Source: Nephrocerus scutellatus
Taxonomy: Eukaryota > Arthropoda > Insecta > Diptera > Pipunculidae
Assembly: GCA_947095585.1 (NCBI GenBank)
Contig: OX352761.1
Location: 66,791,823 to 66,855,822, forward strand
Direction of reading: 5' to 3'
DNA length: 64,000 nucleotides
Both the position numbers and the translations under genes were made by a program. This document shows positions 53,072 to 63,988 of this stretch, piece after piece (within the stretch, counting starts at the first letter, position 1; each line of letters begins with the position of its first letter). A model generated the notes under the pieces. That model saw only the letters and a program-made list of their open reading frames with translations. It had not been told where the DNA came from and did not search any database.

Positions 53072-53635
53072 TGTTGGGTCGTGGTAATGTATCGAAAAAT
53101 AAAACACAGATGGATTAGTTTATATAAAGTGTTTAATGATCTGACCGCTAGGCAACTTGCCTAATCGGATGTTTGAAATTGACTGACTCATCCATCGTTC
53201 CATTTCTTCCTCCATGCCTTTGACTTGATTTTTTAGTGCAGGTCAAACTGAACCGTTCTGTTGACCTGCATGTTTACGCATCACCATTCTCGCAGTCGTT
53301 GTACGAACAAGCGAATGCGAGAATGCAATTGACAATAGAAAATGTAGACGCCGCGGTGGGTCGTCGGTATCCGATTTAGGATTTGGGAAAAAAAAGGATA
53401 GATTGAAGACGCCGCGGTGGGTCGTCGGATTTAGAATAATAGGAATTGTAGACGCCGCGGTGGGTCGTCGGATTTAGGATAATGGATTTGGGTTATTGGA
53501 AAAATGGGTAATGTTACATTATGGATAATGTAACATTAGAAAAAATAGGAAATGTGCATAGCACATGTTTGGGAAAGGAAGGATATTATGAAATGTGCGT
53601 AGCACATGTCTAAGGAGTTGTGTGTGGTCACAACA
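53072..53635 (-). repeat. Element E 5' LTR
   Basis: Identical by eye to 44533-45096, including the three GC motifs and the palindrome at 53510-53537. Confidence 0.93.
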
Positions 53636-53782
53636 GTAATTATGTTTAAAATAATGCAAGCTGATATAGCATAGAAAATATTTTTTTTTTTTTTTGATAA
53701 AAGGTATATTTGTAGGGTAATGTATTATAATATAATACTATTAATAAAGGTTCAAAAAAAATACTAAGATTTATTGTGTTTT

Positions 53783-55525
53783 TTATTCTTGTGGAGGTAG
53801 TCGTTGGTTTAGTTTCAACGCTTTATACTTTTTTATTATTATTATGATTATAACGGAAATGATCATAATGTAAATTAACCCATAATGATGAATGTTGTGT
53901 ATATTGAAACTTTCAAGGTCTGTTTTTTCTGTGTTTTTTAAATCTTTTATTTGTTTGGACAGTGTGTCTATGTCTTTTGAGTCAGAGTTTCGTATTAGTG
54001 CTACTTCAGGAAGGAGAATTTCATTCGTGTGTTTTTGTAAGAATGAATTTGAAATATTAATAGGGGGTATGTAGAAATTATTTAGTGATGATTTTTTGAA
54101 ATAGGAATTTCTTATAGTCAAGTCCGTTGATTTGATATAACATTCGTCTGTTAGTTCTATGGTGCCTGTATTTATAGGGGTGTGGGGAGAGATTTTGTTT
54201 GGACAAATTTCATCTATTTCGTATTTGTCAAGTGTTGAAAATAACCATTTGTTTTGTTGTTCCAGTTGGGTCCAAATAGTAGTCAGTTGTGTTTCTCTCA
54301 GTTCGCAAATATGTGGTAAAGTTTTGGGTTTTTGAAAAAGTAAGACAGCACAAGGCTGATTTGTTGATCTTGTAGTAAATACCGGATGTACTGCTTGGCA
54401 TAAAAATGTCTTTTCGTGAGTTTGTTTACATTTTTCTAGTTCATTGATTGTCATGTCATAATGGTGCTCTCTGTCATAATCTATTACTAAATGTGATATA
54501 TCAGGTTTTATGAAAACTAATTTTTCGTTTACTTTTGTTGGGAGAGGGATTACTTTAAATAGTTGATATTTTGTATTATGGATTAGTGGTATACCTATTT
54601 CATAGATTACCTTTTCTTTTAATACCCGGGTTTGTAGTGTACTTATTTTATAAATAGAGAGGGTATCGTAGTTGTTTATTTGTGGGACTTGTAAATCAGA
54701 GTGTATTTGTTTTCTCATTGTCGACAAGATTGATTCCATTTGTTCTGGAGAAAGTATTGATGGGTGGGGTTTGTCAAATCTATGTCTAGTTACTAGGTCT
54801 GTTATATCGTCAATAATTCTAATGTATCGCATTAACATTATTGTTGTTAAAGATGTAAGAGCCTCCGTTTCCATTTGGGTCGTCGCGTCATGTTTCTTTT
54901 TAATAATGTTTTGTATTTGTGCTTGAATTTTATTTATTCTCTTTTCTATGTTTACAAATTCTCTATCCATTTCGTCTTTGGATTTGTTAAGGATGTTATG
55001 TGTTGTCTCTATAATTAGCTGTTTAGTCTGTTTTTTTATTAATGAGTGTAGGTGATTTTCATTAGATTTTACTAGCTGTATTTGTTCGTCGTATCGTTTT
55101 GCATCTTCTTCATTAAGTGTGCCAAAAAGTACTTTTTCTGCGATACCTATAGCTCCGAATAGAGATCGTTCTTTACGGGAGTTCGGCCGCAGGTTTTTTA
55201 GTTTTTCCTTTAAATCTCTTAGTAAATATTTTATTTCTATAATTGTTGAGTTACATATTATCGAGAAACCGTGGTCCATTTTAAGTTCTTCACATATTAT
55301 TTTTAATTTAACTGTAGTATTTTCTATAATACTTAATCCTTGATCTAATTCAGTTATGTCCTGGTATACAATTATTTTCCATTTATTAGAGTAAAGCTGT
55401 ACGGTTCCTAGCTCCTCAAAATATATCCCTGGATTATCTTTCATAGGTTTTATGCTAATTGCTGTTGCCTCCAAAGTTAGGGCGCATAAAATTATTGTTA
55501 CTATATTCGTAGTTGGGTTTTTCAT
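53783..55525 (-). CDS. env: Element D envelope fusion protein (baculovirus F-like)
   Basis: 580 residues, open. A signal-like hydrophobic start (residues 5-22), a basic cleavage site (SRKER) near residue 118 followed by SLFGAIGIAEKVLFGTL, long charged coiled-coil-like region, and a very hydrophobic isoleucine-rich span near 545-563 with a basic tail. The plan is that of errantivirus Env. Only the fusion segment is clearly similar to the Env of E; the rest is highly diverged. No internal stop seen, though the neighbouring pol is broken. Confidence 0.87.
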   Translation of the reverse strand: MKNPTTNIVTIILCALTLEATAISIKPMKDNPGIYFEELGTVQLYSNKWKIIVYQDITELDQGLSIIENTTVKLKIICEELKMDHGFSIICNSTIIEIKYLLRDLKEKLKNLRPNSRKERSLFGAIGIAEKVLFGTLNEEDAKRYDEQIQLVKSNENHLHSLIKKQTKQLIIETTHNILNKSKDEMDREFVNIEKRINKIQAQIQNIIKKKHDATTQMETEALTSLTTIMLMRYIRIIDDITDLVTRHRFDKPHPSILSPEQMESILSTMRKQIHSDLQVPQINNYDTLSIYKISTLQTRVLKEKVIYEIGIPLIHNTKYQLFKVIPLPTKVNEKLVFIKPDISHLVIDYDREHHYDMTINELEKCKQTHEKTFLCQAVHPVFTTRSTNQPCAVLLFQKPKTLPHICELRETQLTTIWTQLEQQNKWLFSTLDKYEIDEICPNKISPHTPINTGTIELTDECYIKSTDLTIRNSYFKKSSLNNFYIPPINISNSFLQKHTNEILLPEVALIRNSDSKDIDTLSKQIKDLKNTEKTDLESFNIHNIHHYGLIYIMIISVIIIIIIKKYKALKLNQRLPPQE

Positions 55526-55648
55526 CTTCTTTTTTTTTTTTTTTTTTTTTTTTTGAAGGTGAAAAAAAAAACAAAAACAAGAAAAACATTAGTTAAGGAT
55601 GCTTTGTTTACATTTGTATATTATTTAATTAAGAGAATTTGTGAATTT

Positions 55649-58564
55649 TTAATCGAAAAAATGCTTAAGATGGTTATTGTGTACAAGCTTTGTTTTATTT
55701 TTGATTCTGATAACACTGTTTTCGTTTGATATAATTTTTGTTACTTCGTATGGTCCTTCCCATAATGAAGACAGCTTATTTTTTCGCGTGTGGTTACATA
55801 AAAGTACTCTATCACCTACATTGAATTGTTTATACACAGTTGATTTGTCATAATATTTTTTAGCGTTGTCTTTCCTTTTGATAATTTCTTCCCTGGCTAT
55901 TTGATAACCGTGTTGAAGTCGTGCTTTTATTTCATTTGCATAGTTCTCGTAATTATAGCTAACATTAGGTCTTTCCAAAATAGAAGGTATTTTTGCAGGA
56001 TACCCGTATAATAGTTCGTAAGGAGTGTACCCTGTGCTGCTGTGGGTTGTGGTATTGTATACAAACATGGCATAAGGAATCCATGTGTCCCAAGTTAATG
56101 GATCTTTATTAACATAATGCCTAAGAAATTCTGCTAAGGTACGGTGACTTCGTTCTAGCGCTCCGTTAGTTTGGGGGTGATAAGGGGTTGTGTTAATTTT
56201 TCTAACCTTAAGGAGTTTACATACTTCTTTAAATAAATTACTCAAAAAGTTCGTGCCTTGGTCAGTCAGAATTGTTAATGGTATACCGTGTCTACAAACC
56301 GTGTTTTCTACAAAAATTCGAGCTAAGGTGGGCGCTTCTGCATTTGGTAACGGGTATGCCTCTGAATATTTTGTTAGGTCGTCTTGAAATGTTAAGATGT
56401 ATTTATTTCCGTTGTGACTTAAGGGTAGGGGTCCTACTATGTCTAGTGCTATTCTTTCAAAAGGTGTGGAGCTTGTTGTTGTAAGTTTCATTGGTATGGG
56501 TGGATTTCGTTTGCTTTTATTTAGTTGGCAAGAGGTGCACTTTTTAATATAATTTTTAATGTCTGAGTTCATTGTAGGCCAGTAATATTTTGATTTTATG
56601 CGTTTTAATGTTCGTTGGATGCCTTGGTGTCCTCCGAGTGGTGAGTCATGATATTGTATTAAAATCTCTAAAATGTCTTTTTCGTCATCTAAATGTATTG
56701 TGTCATCAATAAAAAAAGAAATGTCAGCACTTTGGTTGCAATATATGTCTTCTAATAAATGTTTAAACTCATTTTTGGCTTCAAATTCAAGTTTGGGAAT
56801 TGAAAACTCGATTTTACGATAGTCTTTTGACATAAGAATGTCGTTAATCACCTTTAGTGTCGCTTTAGTCGTATTTTTGTCTGTGTTTGTTCGAAAGGGT
56901 ATGGGTAAAGTAGTGCAAAAAAAATCGGTTTTTCCATTTGAAAAGGTTTCTATTTGTGCTATGGAAGGTTTAATAAACTTTTCATCAGGGGTTTTAAGAA
57001 TAAATTCGTCAGGTGACGATACTAAAGGTAAAATTATTATCTTTGGTTCTGGATCGTTGTTGGCGAAGATCGACTTTCTTTTTTCTATTATTCTAAAATT
57101 TTGATTGTTTCTGTTTGCTTCGGAGCTATTTCCAAAATTGTTATCCTCATTAACCTTTTCCGAAAGAATTCGTTGCTTTTTAGCATGAGATCTGGTTAAA
57201 ACCATCACGTTATTGCCTTCTATTTCACTTTCCCTTATACGACTAAGAGCATCCGCATTATCATTGTATTTACCAGGTTTGTATAAAATTTGATAGTCAT
57301 ATTCGTCTAATAGGATTCTCCAACGAGCAAGTCTTGATGTAGGATCCTTTAAGTTTAATAGCCATACTAAAGGTCGATGGTCTGTGATTATCGAAAACTT
57401 GCGGCCATATATGTAAGGTCGGAATTGTTTTACTGCGTATACTATGGCTAACAATTCCTTTTCTGTAGTGCTGTACTTTGTTTCTGCTAAATTCATTGTT
57501 CGGCTGCTAAAACAGATCGCTCGGTCTTCTCCTATTTTTCCTTGTGAAAGGACTGCTCCCATGGCAAAATCGCTTGCATCAGTTGTTATTAAGAATTCTT
57601 TACTGAAATCGGGGTAAGCTAAAACTGGTGCTTTAGTTAGTTTATTTTTGAGTGTTCGAAATGCCTCATCACAGTGTGCATCCCATTTGAAAACAGTATT
57701 CTTTTTTAATAAGTTGGTTAAAGGTTTTGTTATCTTCGCAAAGTTTGGGATAAAGCGTCTGTAATAACCAGCTAAACCTAAAAATGACTTGATATCTTTA
57801 GATTTCTTTGGTACCGGATAAGTTTTGACTGATTTTATTTTATCTGTATCTGGGCTAATACCATCTTTTGAAATAACATGTCCTAAGTATAATAACTCTC
57901 TTTTAATAAAATTACATTTCTCGGGTTGCAGTTTCAGACTATTGCTTCGCAGTCTGTCAAATATTTTTAACAATTTCTCGTTGTGTTCCTTAAGATCATA
58001 ACCGTAGATAACTATATCGTCCATGTATACGAAACAGTCGATACCCTGTAGTCCAATTAAAACATTATTCATTGTGCGCTGAAAAGTAGCCGGTGCATTT
58101 TTGAGACCGAAAGGCATACGGTTGTACTCGTAATGGCCAAAAGGAGTACTGAAAGCTGTTTTCTCCTGATCTCTTTCGTCCACTTTTATCTGGTGAAACC
58201 CATTGGCTAGGTCCAGTGTACTAAAGTATTTTGCTCTGCCTAATTGATCCAATATGTCGGTAATGTTTGGTAGTGGATAACTATCACCGATAGTTATGTT
58301 ATTCAGTTTCCTGAAGTCAACAACCACCCTCCAACGTTTTTTACCATTGCTATCTGGTTTCTTGGGCACAAGTAGAAGTGGTGAATTCCAAGGGCTGCAA
58401 CTAGGTTTTATAATGTTATCGTTCAACATTTCTTTAACTTGGTGTTGTATCTCTTCCTTCTGGGATTCAGGTAATCTGTATGGCTTAATAAAAATCGGTG
58501 CTTCAGAATTCGTAATAATTCGGTGTTTAGTTCTGTCAGTATAACTTAGATGATCACCTTCCAA
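55649..58564 (-). CDS. pol: Element D pol: reverse transcriptase, RNase H, integrase
   Basis: 971 codons. RT: SCSPWNSPLLLVPKK, WRVVVDFRKLNNITI, YMDDIVIYG near 180; RNase H: ITTDASDFAMGAVLSQ, VKQFRPYIYGRKFSIITDHRP, NDNADALSRIRE; integrase: GGHQGIQRTLKRIKSKYYW with C-X2-C near 660, DIVGPLPLS, TDQGTNFLSN, NGALERSHRTLAE near 798, and LWEGPYEVTKI near 935. The start Met at 58564 is arbitrary: the frame belongs to the protease ORF upstream and is separated from it by a one-base change in an A run (58561-58567). Confidence 0.9.
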   Translation of the reverse strand: MEGDHLSYTDRTKHRIITNSEAPIFIKPYRLPESQKEEIQHQVKEMLNDNIIKPSCSPWNSPLLLVPKKPDSNGKKRWRVVVDFRKLNNITIGDSYPLPNITDILDQLGRAKYFSTLDLANGFHQIKVDERDQEKTAFSTPFGHYEYNRMPFGLKNAPATFQRTMNNVLIGLQGIDCFVYMDDIVIYGYDLKEHNEKLLKIFDRLRSNSLKLQPEKCNFIKRELLYLGHVISKDGISPDTDKIKSVKTYPVPKKSKDIKSFLGLAGYYRRFIPNFAKITKPLTNLLKKNTVFKWDAHCDEAFRTLKNKLTKAPVLAYPDFSKEFLITTDASDFAMGAVLSQGKIGEDRAICFSSRTMNLAETKYSTTEKELLAIVYAVKQFRPYIYGRKFSIITDHRPLVWLLNLKDPTSRLARWRILLDEYDYQILYKPGKYNDNADALSRIRESEIEGNNVMVLTRSHAKKQRILSEKVNEDNNFGNSSEANRNNQNFRIIEKRKSIFANNDPEPKIIILPLVSSPDEFILKTPDEKFIKPSIAQIETFSNGKTDFFCTTLPIPFRTNTDKNTTKATLKVINDILMSKDYRKIEFSIPKLEFEAKNEFKHLLEDIYCNQSADISFFIDDTIHLDDEKDILEILIQYHDSPLGGHQGIQRTLKRIKSKYYWPTMNSDIKNYIKKCTSCQLNKSKRNPPIPMKLTTTSSTPFERIALDIVGPLPLSHNGNKYILTFQDDLTKYSEAYPLPNAEAPTLARIFVENTVCRHGIPLTILTDQGTNFLSNLFKEVCKLLKVRKINTTPYHPQTNGALERSHRTLAEFLRHYVNKDPLTWDTWIPYAMFVYNTTTHSSTGYTPYELLYGYPAKIPSILERPNVSYNYENYANEIKARLQHGYQIAREEIIKRKDNAKKYYDKSTVYKQFNVGDRVLLCNHTRKNKLSSLWEGPYEVTKIISNENSVIRIKNKTKLVHNNHLKHFFD

Positions 58565-59700
58565 AAAAATATGTCATTATATTCACGGCATATATTTTTA
58601 ATTGACTTATTTTCTTCTTCATTACAGTGATCTAAATTCAGCATTGACTCTAATTTTAATAACCTTTTCTTTATTGGGTCTTTAGAGGCATCCATTTCAA
58701 TAATGTCGAAAGCGTCTAATGCATTCCATTCATATTTAAGTTCATTTAAATTGATTTCAATCTCCTTTTCCGATGTGTTCATTAACAAAATGTTTACCTT
58801 TTCTTGTTCTGGTCTTACCAATGTCTCTGCCAGATAAACGTCAGGACTAACTTGCTTTTTAAATATTATAGCGTCTTCTTTGTAGGGGAATGGGATTTCT
58901 GTTAGTTGTTCACACCTAGGTTTTAGGGTCACAAATCGCTGCTCAGAAACAATTGCGTCGCATGAAGTTGTGTTACGGTTATCATTTTTCTTAAGATTTC
59001 GATTTCCAAAAGCGGTTTTTTTCTGATTTTTTAAGGTGGTAGATCGTTGCTCGTAAGCTATAGTATCGTGATGGTTGTGGCTTTCGTCCACTTTTGACGT
59101 GCTTTCATACCGATTTTTACGATCACCTTTTATATCACCCGTAGGTAGTACCCTTTTATCAGGTAAGAATTTTATTTCATTATTTTGAAAATTTTTAGGT
59201 TGATTTGGACCTATATTGGCTGGAGTTTGGTTTTTTATTGTGTAAATAGCGTTATTTTTTAAATTAAAGCTTAAATTTCGTTTGGAATAATCAATTTTAC
59301 ACCCATATTTAGTGAAAAAATCGTTTCCTAATATACCATCGTAATGTAAATGAACATTGTTGGTTAAAACATGGAAAGTGTGCTTAAAAGAAATAAATTC
59401 TGCATCTGAATCGAATTCTATAGAACCCACAATTGTGCCAAGAGTGTCCATACGATCACCGGCAATCGTTGATATAGTGCACTTTTGTTTTTTCGGTGAG
59501 TTGTTAAGCAGATTTATAAAAGCAGCGGAATTTTTTAAAAGACTGACCTGAGCGCCTGTATCGATTAATAAATTTAGAAATCTTTTTTCAGATGGACTAA
59601 ATAAAACTCTTATTACAGGTTCTTTGTATTGCGCACAAAATGAAATATTGCTCGTTTTTTGCTTGCGAGTTGCAACAATAATGTGGTTCCGTTGTCGCAT
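58546..59700 (-). pseudogene. Element D protease and pol N-terminal part, frame-broken at its end
   Basis: Protease motif LLIDTGAQVSLLK near residue 46 and YDGILGNDFFTKYG near 120 (flap and second conserved block). It overlaps gag (59597-59700) in another frame, as in other gypsies. The frame runs to NDIFFW and then ends because an A run at 58561-58567 has one base too many or too few relative to the RT frame. Either a mutation, an assembly error or a slippage site. Confidence 0.85.
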
Positions 59701-60595
59701 ATCTTAGATCGTGACTATTGTTATTGAATTTATTTTCACGGAAAGGATTAAATTGCTGTGAGTGAGATGTGCGGGGAGTTTGATCTTGAGGTCGCGGATT
59801 CCTTTGTACCTCGTTTCTTTTCCGCGTCCAGCATTCTTGATATGAGTGATTAGACTTATTGCAATAAGTACAAATTAAACGTTGTACCTCCTTTTTTATA
59901 TTTTTCGGGATAAAATTTGGGAAACTTTTGTTTCGAAAACACATTTCAGACGTATGACCTGCTTTCTTGCAAGTATTGCAGAATATGTGTTCATTTGACT
60001 GTGTGTAACGTCCAGTCGTCCTAACAGTTTGTCTAGCTAAATTCAAACGCAGAGATTGCTCATGGGCATAGTGCGTGGCCTGTTTCATATCCCTTATTGC
60101 TCGTGCCTTTACGAGAATTTTAAGGTCATGATTTACTAATCCATCCTCAAATGCGTTGATTACCAGTCGTTCGTTTTCAGTAACTAGGAATTTTCTTACG
60201 TTTTCATCGGTTATTTGGGAGTAGGTTGAGGAATTTAGCGCGTTGAACAGGTCAATTAGTCTTTCACCAAATTCTTGGACTGTTTCTCTGCTAGTTTGCT
60301 TAGCTTGAGAAATTTCTCCTTGGATTGAACTTCGAGCGCGGTCATCTTTAAAATGGCTCTCTAATTCTTTAACTAGTTCCGACCATGTGGTTACATTTCG
60401 ATATTGAATAATATCGAATGCTTTCCCATGCAATTTCGTTTTTGCAATTTCCAGAAATAGTTGCGTTTCTACTTCAGACTTTGTATGCGCAAAAATAGTT
60501 TTACAACATGATACATATTTATTCAATTTACCTGGAGTTCCGTCGAACTCTGGTATTAAATTATATGCATCTGACATGGTAATTGTAACTTCCAT
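59597..60595 (-). CDS. gag: Element D gag
   Basis: 332 codons. MSDAYNLIPEFDGTPGKLNKY at the start, SRETVQEFGERLIDLFNAL in the capsid region, and two zinc knuckles CNTCKKAGHTSEMC (near 205) and CTYCNKSNHSYQEC (near 240). Binds and packages element RNA. No N-terminal repeat extension such as that in E. Confidence 0.88.
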   Translation of the reverse strand: MEVTITMSDAYNLIPEFDGTPGKLNKYVSCCKTIFAHTKSEVETQLFLEIAKTKLHGKAFDIIQYRNVTTWSELVKELESHFKDDRARSSIQGEISQAKQTSRETVQEFGERLIDLFNALNSSTYSQITDENVRKFLVTENERLVINAFEDGLVNHDLKILVKARAIRDMKQATHYAHEQSLRLNLARQTVRTTGRYTQSNEHIFCNTCKKAGHTSEMCFRNKSFPNFIPKNIKKEVQRLICTYCNKSNHSYQECWTRKRNEVQRNPRPQDQTPRTSHSQQFNPFRENKFNNNSHDLRYATTEPHYCCNSQAKNEQYFILCAIQRTCNKSFI

Positions 60596-61409
60596 TGTAG
60601 GAGTTTTAGGAGTCAGGAAGGGATAGCACTGAAAAGGTAACTCTTCGAACAGATTAACTGTCCTTAAACTATTACGCGTAAAAATTTTGAAGAATTCTTA
60701 AACTTTCGACCGTGAGCGAAACTTACGCGAACGAGAATAACCCTTTACACTTTACAAGGTACTTTATACGAGAATATAGCTTTTTTTTTAAATTATATAT
60801 AAAAATATTAATATATTAAAATATGAAATATAAGGAAAAAATTTTTCGATTTTGTTTTGTTTTTATTGATTGTTTTTTTTATATAATAAAAAATTTTTTG
60901 TATTTACCCTGAATTAAATTTTTTAAAAAAAAACCCTTTTTTTTACTTATGATGGATGCTGAGGCTGTTGATGCTGGTGCTAATTGTGGTGGTTCTGAAG
61001 ATGCCGGTGCTGTCCGCCCCCTAGTTTGGCGGGTGCTGTTTTTTTTTTCTTGATGAAAATTTTCTGCCGTTGTTGATGGTGTTGCTAATGCTGGTGCCAG
61101 GTAGGCTTCGCGCCCTAAAGTTGATATTACGACCTGGTCTTTTCTTTTTTATCACTGCCCAAACTTTGCCTCCGGCGTCCACTTGGGAGTTCGCCAGGTC
61201 TTACTATCTTGGGTCTTCTGCACTTTTTTTTAGCACTTTTTTTATACCCTGTTGTAGCCGGGTTTGACGCTTTATAAGGATTACACTTTCACTTTATGTT
61301 ATCACTTTTTTTTTAACTTCCCCTGTTGTGGCCGGGTTTTACGCCTTATACTTTTTTGCTGTATTTTTATTTAATTAATTTTAATTTTAATTTTTTTTTT
61401 ATTTGGTGT
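60596..61409. other. Element D 5' leader
   Basis: AT-rich leader with two GTTGTAGCCGGGTTTNACGC-like blocks (61250 and 61328) that indicate a small internal duplication; no gene. Confidence 0.55.
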
Positions 61410-61427
61410 ATCCCACCGCTGCCACCA
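61410..61427 (-). promoter_or_regulatory. Element D primer binding site, tRNA-Leu
   Basis: Same TGGTGGCAGCGGTGGGAT as in E, four bases inside the 5' LTR. Confidence 0.75.
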
Positions 61428-61431
61428 ATTT

Positions 61432-62209
61432 TGTTACGCACAGGCTCCCCGTGCTTTCACGTAGAGAAGAGGGAGTGTGCGGGCGAGTTGAATGTTAAAT
61501 TAAACACAAGTTTAATTTTATATATTCTTTTATAATTTATTTATAAATATATTGTTACTTAAAAGTTATGTGTTGTTGGTGATGTGTTTAAACTTCAACT
61601 GCCGCCTAGTGTTTAGTTCTAGGTTCAGTGTTTTATATTCAACTGCCGCCCTTAATAATCGCAGCAGTGGTCTTTTATAACATTTTGGATGGATCGACCA
61701 ACCAATATGATTGGTTGGTTGCGATCCACCAATGGAACGACAGCATCGTGTGCATGAACAAGGGTTCAATACACAAATACGACTGCAAGCATAGAACACA
61801 CACAGTCGACCTGCGACATCTGTTTCCCTTCTGCAGTCGAGCCACTTAACGGTCGCCTTAGAATTGCCCTCCTGCTGATATTACTATTTCGTTATATCTG
61901 CATGTGCACCAACTGTTTCTTGGTATCGTATCGGAATTTATGAGCTGCGTGCTGTGCTCGAAACTCGAGATGAATAAAGGATCAAAAGTGCCTTTATCAC
62001 ATCTCGATCGGTTTCTTATTACAAACACCAGCCATCCGTACGTACTATACAGGTTAGTGGTGGATGTGAATTCGGAAATTCGGTATACGAGTATACTGGC
62101 AATGTGACAGGCTGTGCCGATCATAAAATAAGTAATTTATGGAAAGCAGATGTGGGTAGAGTGCAGCGAGTGTGTGGTCAGGGATCGAATAGTTGTGCCG
62201 GTCACAACA
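61432..62209 (-). repeat. Element D 5' LTR
   Basis: Pair of 43348-44131, six bases shorter because AAGTTT is present once instead of twice near 61507. Confidence 0.92.
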
Positions 62210-62213
62210 TGAC

Positions 62214-63228
62214 TAACGTCTGGTTTCACTCCTGTCCACACTTCGATCGGTGATTTATCGTTTAAAACGTATGTGCTTGTGTGATTTTTAATGTATGCCG
62301 CCGTATTCATTGCCTATCCCCAATATTTCTTTGGCAATTCGGCTTCCTGAAGCATACATCGCGCCTTTGCGCTAATCGTTCGAATCGTACGCTCTGCAAG
62401 CCCATTTTGTTGTGAGGTATAAGGCACGGATGTCTGATGTTGAATTCCATGTTGCTCAAAAAATGATTTAAATTTATTTTAACAAAATTCCGTACCGCTA
62501 TCGCTTCTAAACGTTTTGATTTTCATGTCTAGCTGATTTTTAACGAACGTTTTAAAAATGCAAAACTTATCAAATGCTTCGCTCTTGTGTTTTAGCATAT
62601 ATACTAACGTTCGGCGAATAAAATCGTCCACTAAAACAATTATGTACCGGCTTCTGCCAATTGATGCGCATTCAGCGATTCCGAGATCTGCATGTATTAC
62701 CTTCAGCAATTGATTTGGTCTTGATCCTTTCCGTTTATACGATTTGCGAGTCTGTCTACCTTTGCAACATACAACACATGCTTTGTTGCGCTCGTCAACA
62801 TATGACATTCCAATTACAGCTCCGTTACGCATTTTACTTAGATCTGAATAGTTAACACGCGCAAATCTACGATGCCACAAATCCATCGAACCATTCACTT
62901 TCTCCGCTGCAAGTGCTGTTTCATCCGAACCCCTCGAGATACTTGAGTTATGTAAACCACCATCTAAAATATAAAGCCCATTTGACATGGTTTCTATAGC
63001 CAATATATTACCGTGTGAATTACGAATAACAAAACCCTTGGAATTAAAAGTAACTTCATTTCCTCTAGATGTAATTTGTCTTACCGAAAGTAGGTTTACA
63101 GTCAAATCCGTTAAACACAGTACATTCTCAACATTGACTTGCTTGCGTTCGTTTTCAACATCAACGCAAAACTTAACAGCTCCCGTACTTTCCACTTCCA
63201 TCATCAATCTCATCATCATCATCATCAA
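62214..63228 (-). pseudogene. Copia A protease end and integrase
   Basis: From the GAG-pre-integrase block (MDLWHRRFARVNYSDL) through the zinc motif CVVCCKGRQTRKS to integrase core IVLVDDFIRRTLVY, RSDSGTEFC (near 62485), a stop, and then GIQHQTSVPYTSQQNGLAERTIRT and AAYIKNHTS to 62214. The glutamate block is present. The piece ends at element D and resumes at 43343. The run of Met at its N-terminus is an artefact of the 95-bp duplication. Confidence 0.87.
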
Positions 63229-63341
63229 CTCTCCATTGGCTTCTCGTTTTCAACATCAACGCAAAACTTAACAGCTCCCGTACTTTCCACTTCCATCATC
63301 AATCTCATCATCATCATCATCAACTCTCCATTGGCTTCTCG
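63151..63341 (-). repeat. 95-bp tandem duplication in copia A
   Basis: GTTTTCAACATCAACGCAAA through CTCCATTGGCTTCTC occurs twice back to back (63151 and 63246). As 95 is not a multiple of three, it shifts the frame between protease and integrase. Confidence 0.9.
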
Positions 63342-63988
63342 AATACTACTTGCTTCATGCGTTTCGATCCCTTTATCCAGTCGTTGTGCATTGTCATGTG
63401 CCTTGTCGCGCCTGAATCGACATACCAGTGGTTTTCGCCGTACTTTCCGCTAAGAAAAACCGCACTAAAAGTGATAAGAGCATTTTTATGATCGCTCGAT
63501 ATATTCCCCTTATTTTGTCTTTGCGAATTTTCATCTGTTTCCTCAGTTTTTCCGGACAGCTATATGATTTATGGCCTTTTTGTCTACAATAATAACAAAT
63601 TAATTCCCTTTTCTTGTGAAAAGACTTACGGTTTTTTGCAAAAAATCATTTTGATCTGCCGACGTTTTGCTCGATGACTCTTGTAACCGTTTTGTCTTCA
63701 CATCGTCGCTCGAAAGTTGCTTACCGCTACTCTTCATCGCCATAATCATCGGTGCGTATTCGTCACTCAACCCTGCCAATAAAAAAATCGCCAACCATTC
63801 GTCAGGCACCTCAAGATGATTTCTCTCACGTTTACATCCATCGTCTCACAACTTTCCAATTTTGTGTTGACTATATTGCGCACTAATGTCACTTTACGAA
63901 CTGCTCCTTTATCTTCAAATGTCGTCTTCAAATTGGCTTTAGCGTTCTTTTTCTTATCGGTTTCTTCATCCGTAATACATTTTGCCAA
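63342..63988 (-). pseudogene. Copia A gag and protease active site
   Basis: Gag pieces LKTTFEDKGAVRKVTLVRNI, CETMDVNVREI, then FLLAGLSDEYAPMIMAM in another frame; zinc knuckle CYYCRQKGHKSYSC near 63560-63600; protease WYVDSGATRHMT near 63430. Three frames are needed, so it is inactive. It runs off the right edge. Confidence 0.82.

Larger units (their letters stand above)
44533..53635 (-). mobile_element. Errantivirus-like element E (gypsy with env), apparently intact
   Basis: LTRs of 564 bp at 44533-45096 and 53072-53635 look identical, flanked by GTAA at 44529-44532 and 53636-53639. It has tRNA-Leu binding site, gag, pol and env all open on the minus strand, and a purine tract; 9.1 kb. No stop or frameshift was found in the three genes. 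The best candidate in the window for a recently mobile endogenous retrovirus-like element. Confidence 0.95.
43348..62209 (-). mobile_element. Errantivirus-like element D (gypsy with env), containing element E
   Basis: LTRs at 43348-44131 and 61432-62209 (784 and 778 bp), target duplication TGAC at 43344-43347 and 62210-62213. Minus-strand order: 5' LTR, tRNA-Leu binding site, gag, protease, RT-RNase H-integrase, env, purine tract, 3' LTR. Element E sits between env and the 3' LTR. The LTRs differ at about five bases and one 6-bp indel, so D is older than E. Excluding E and its duplication, D is about 9.75 kb. Confidence 0.93.
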
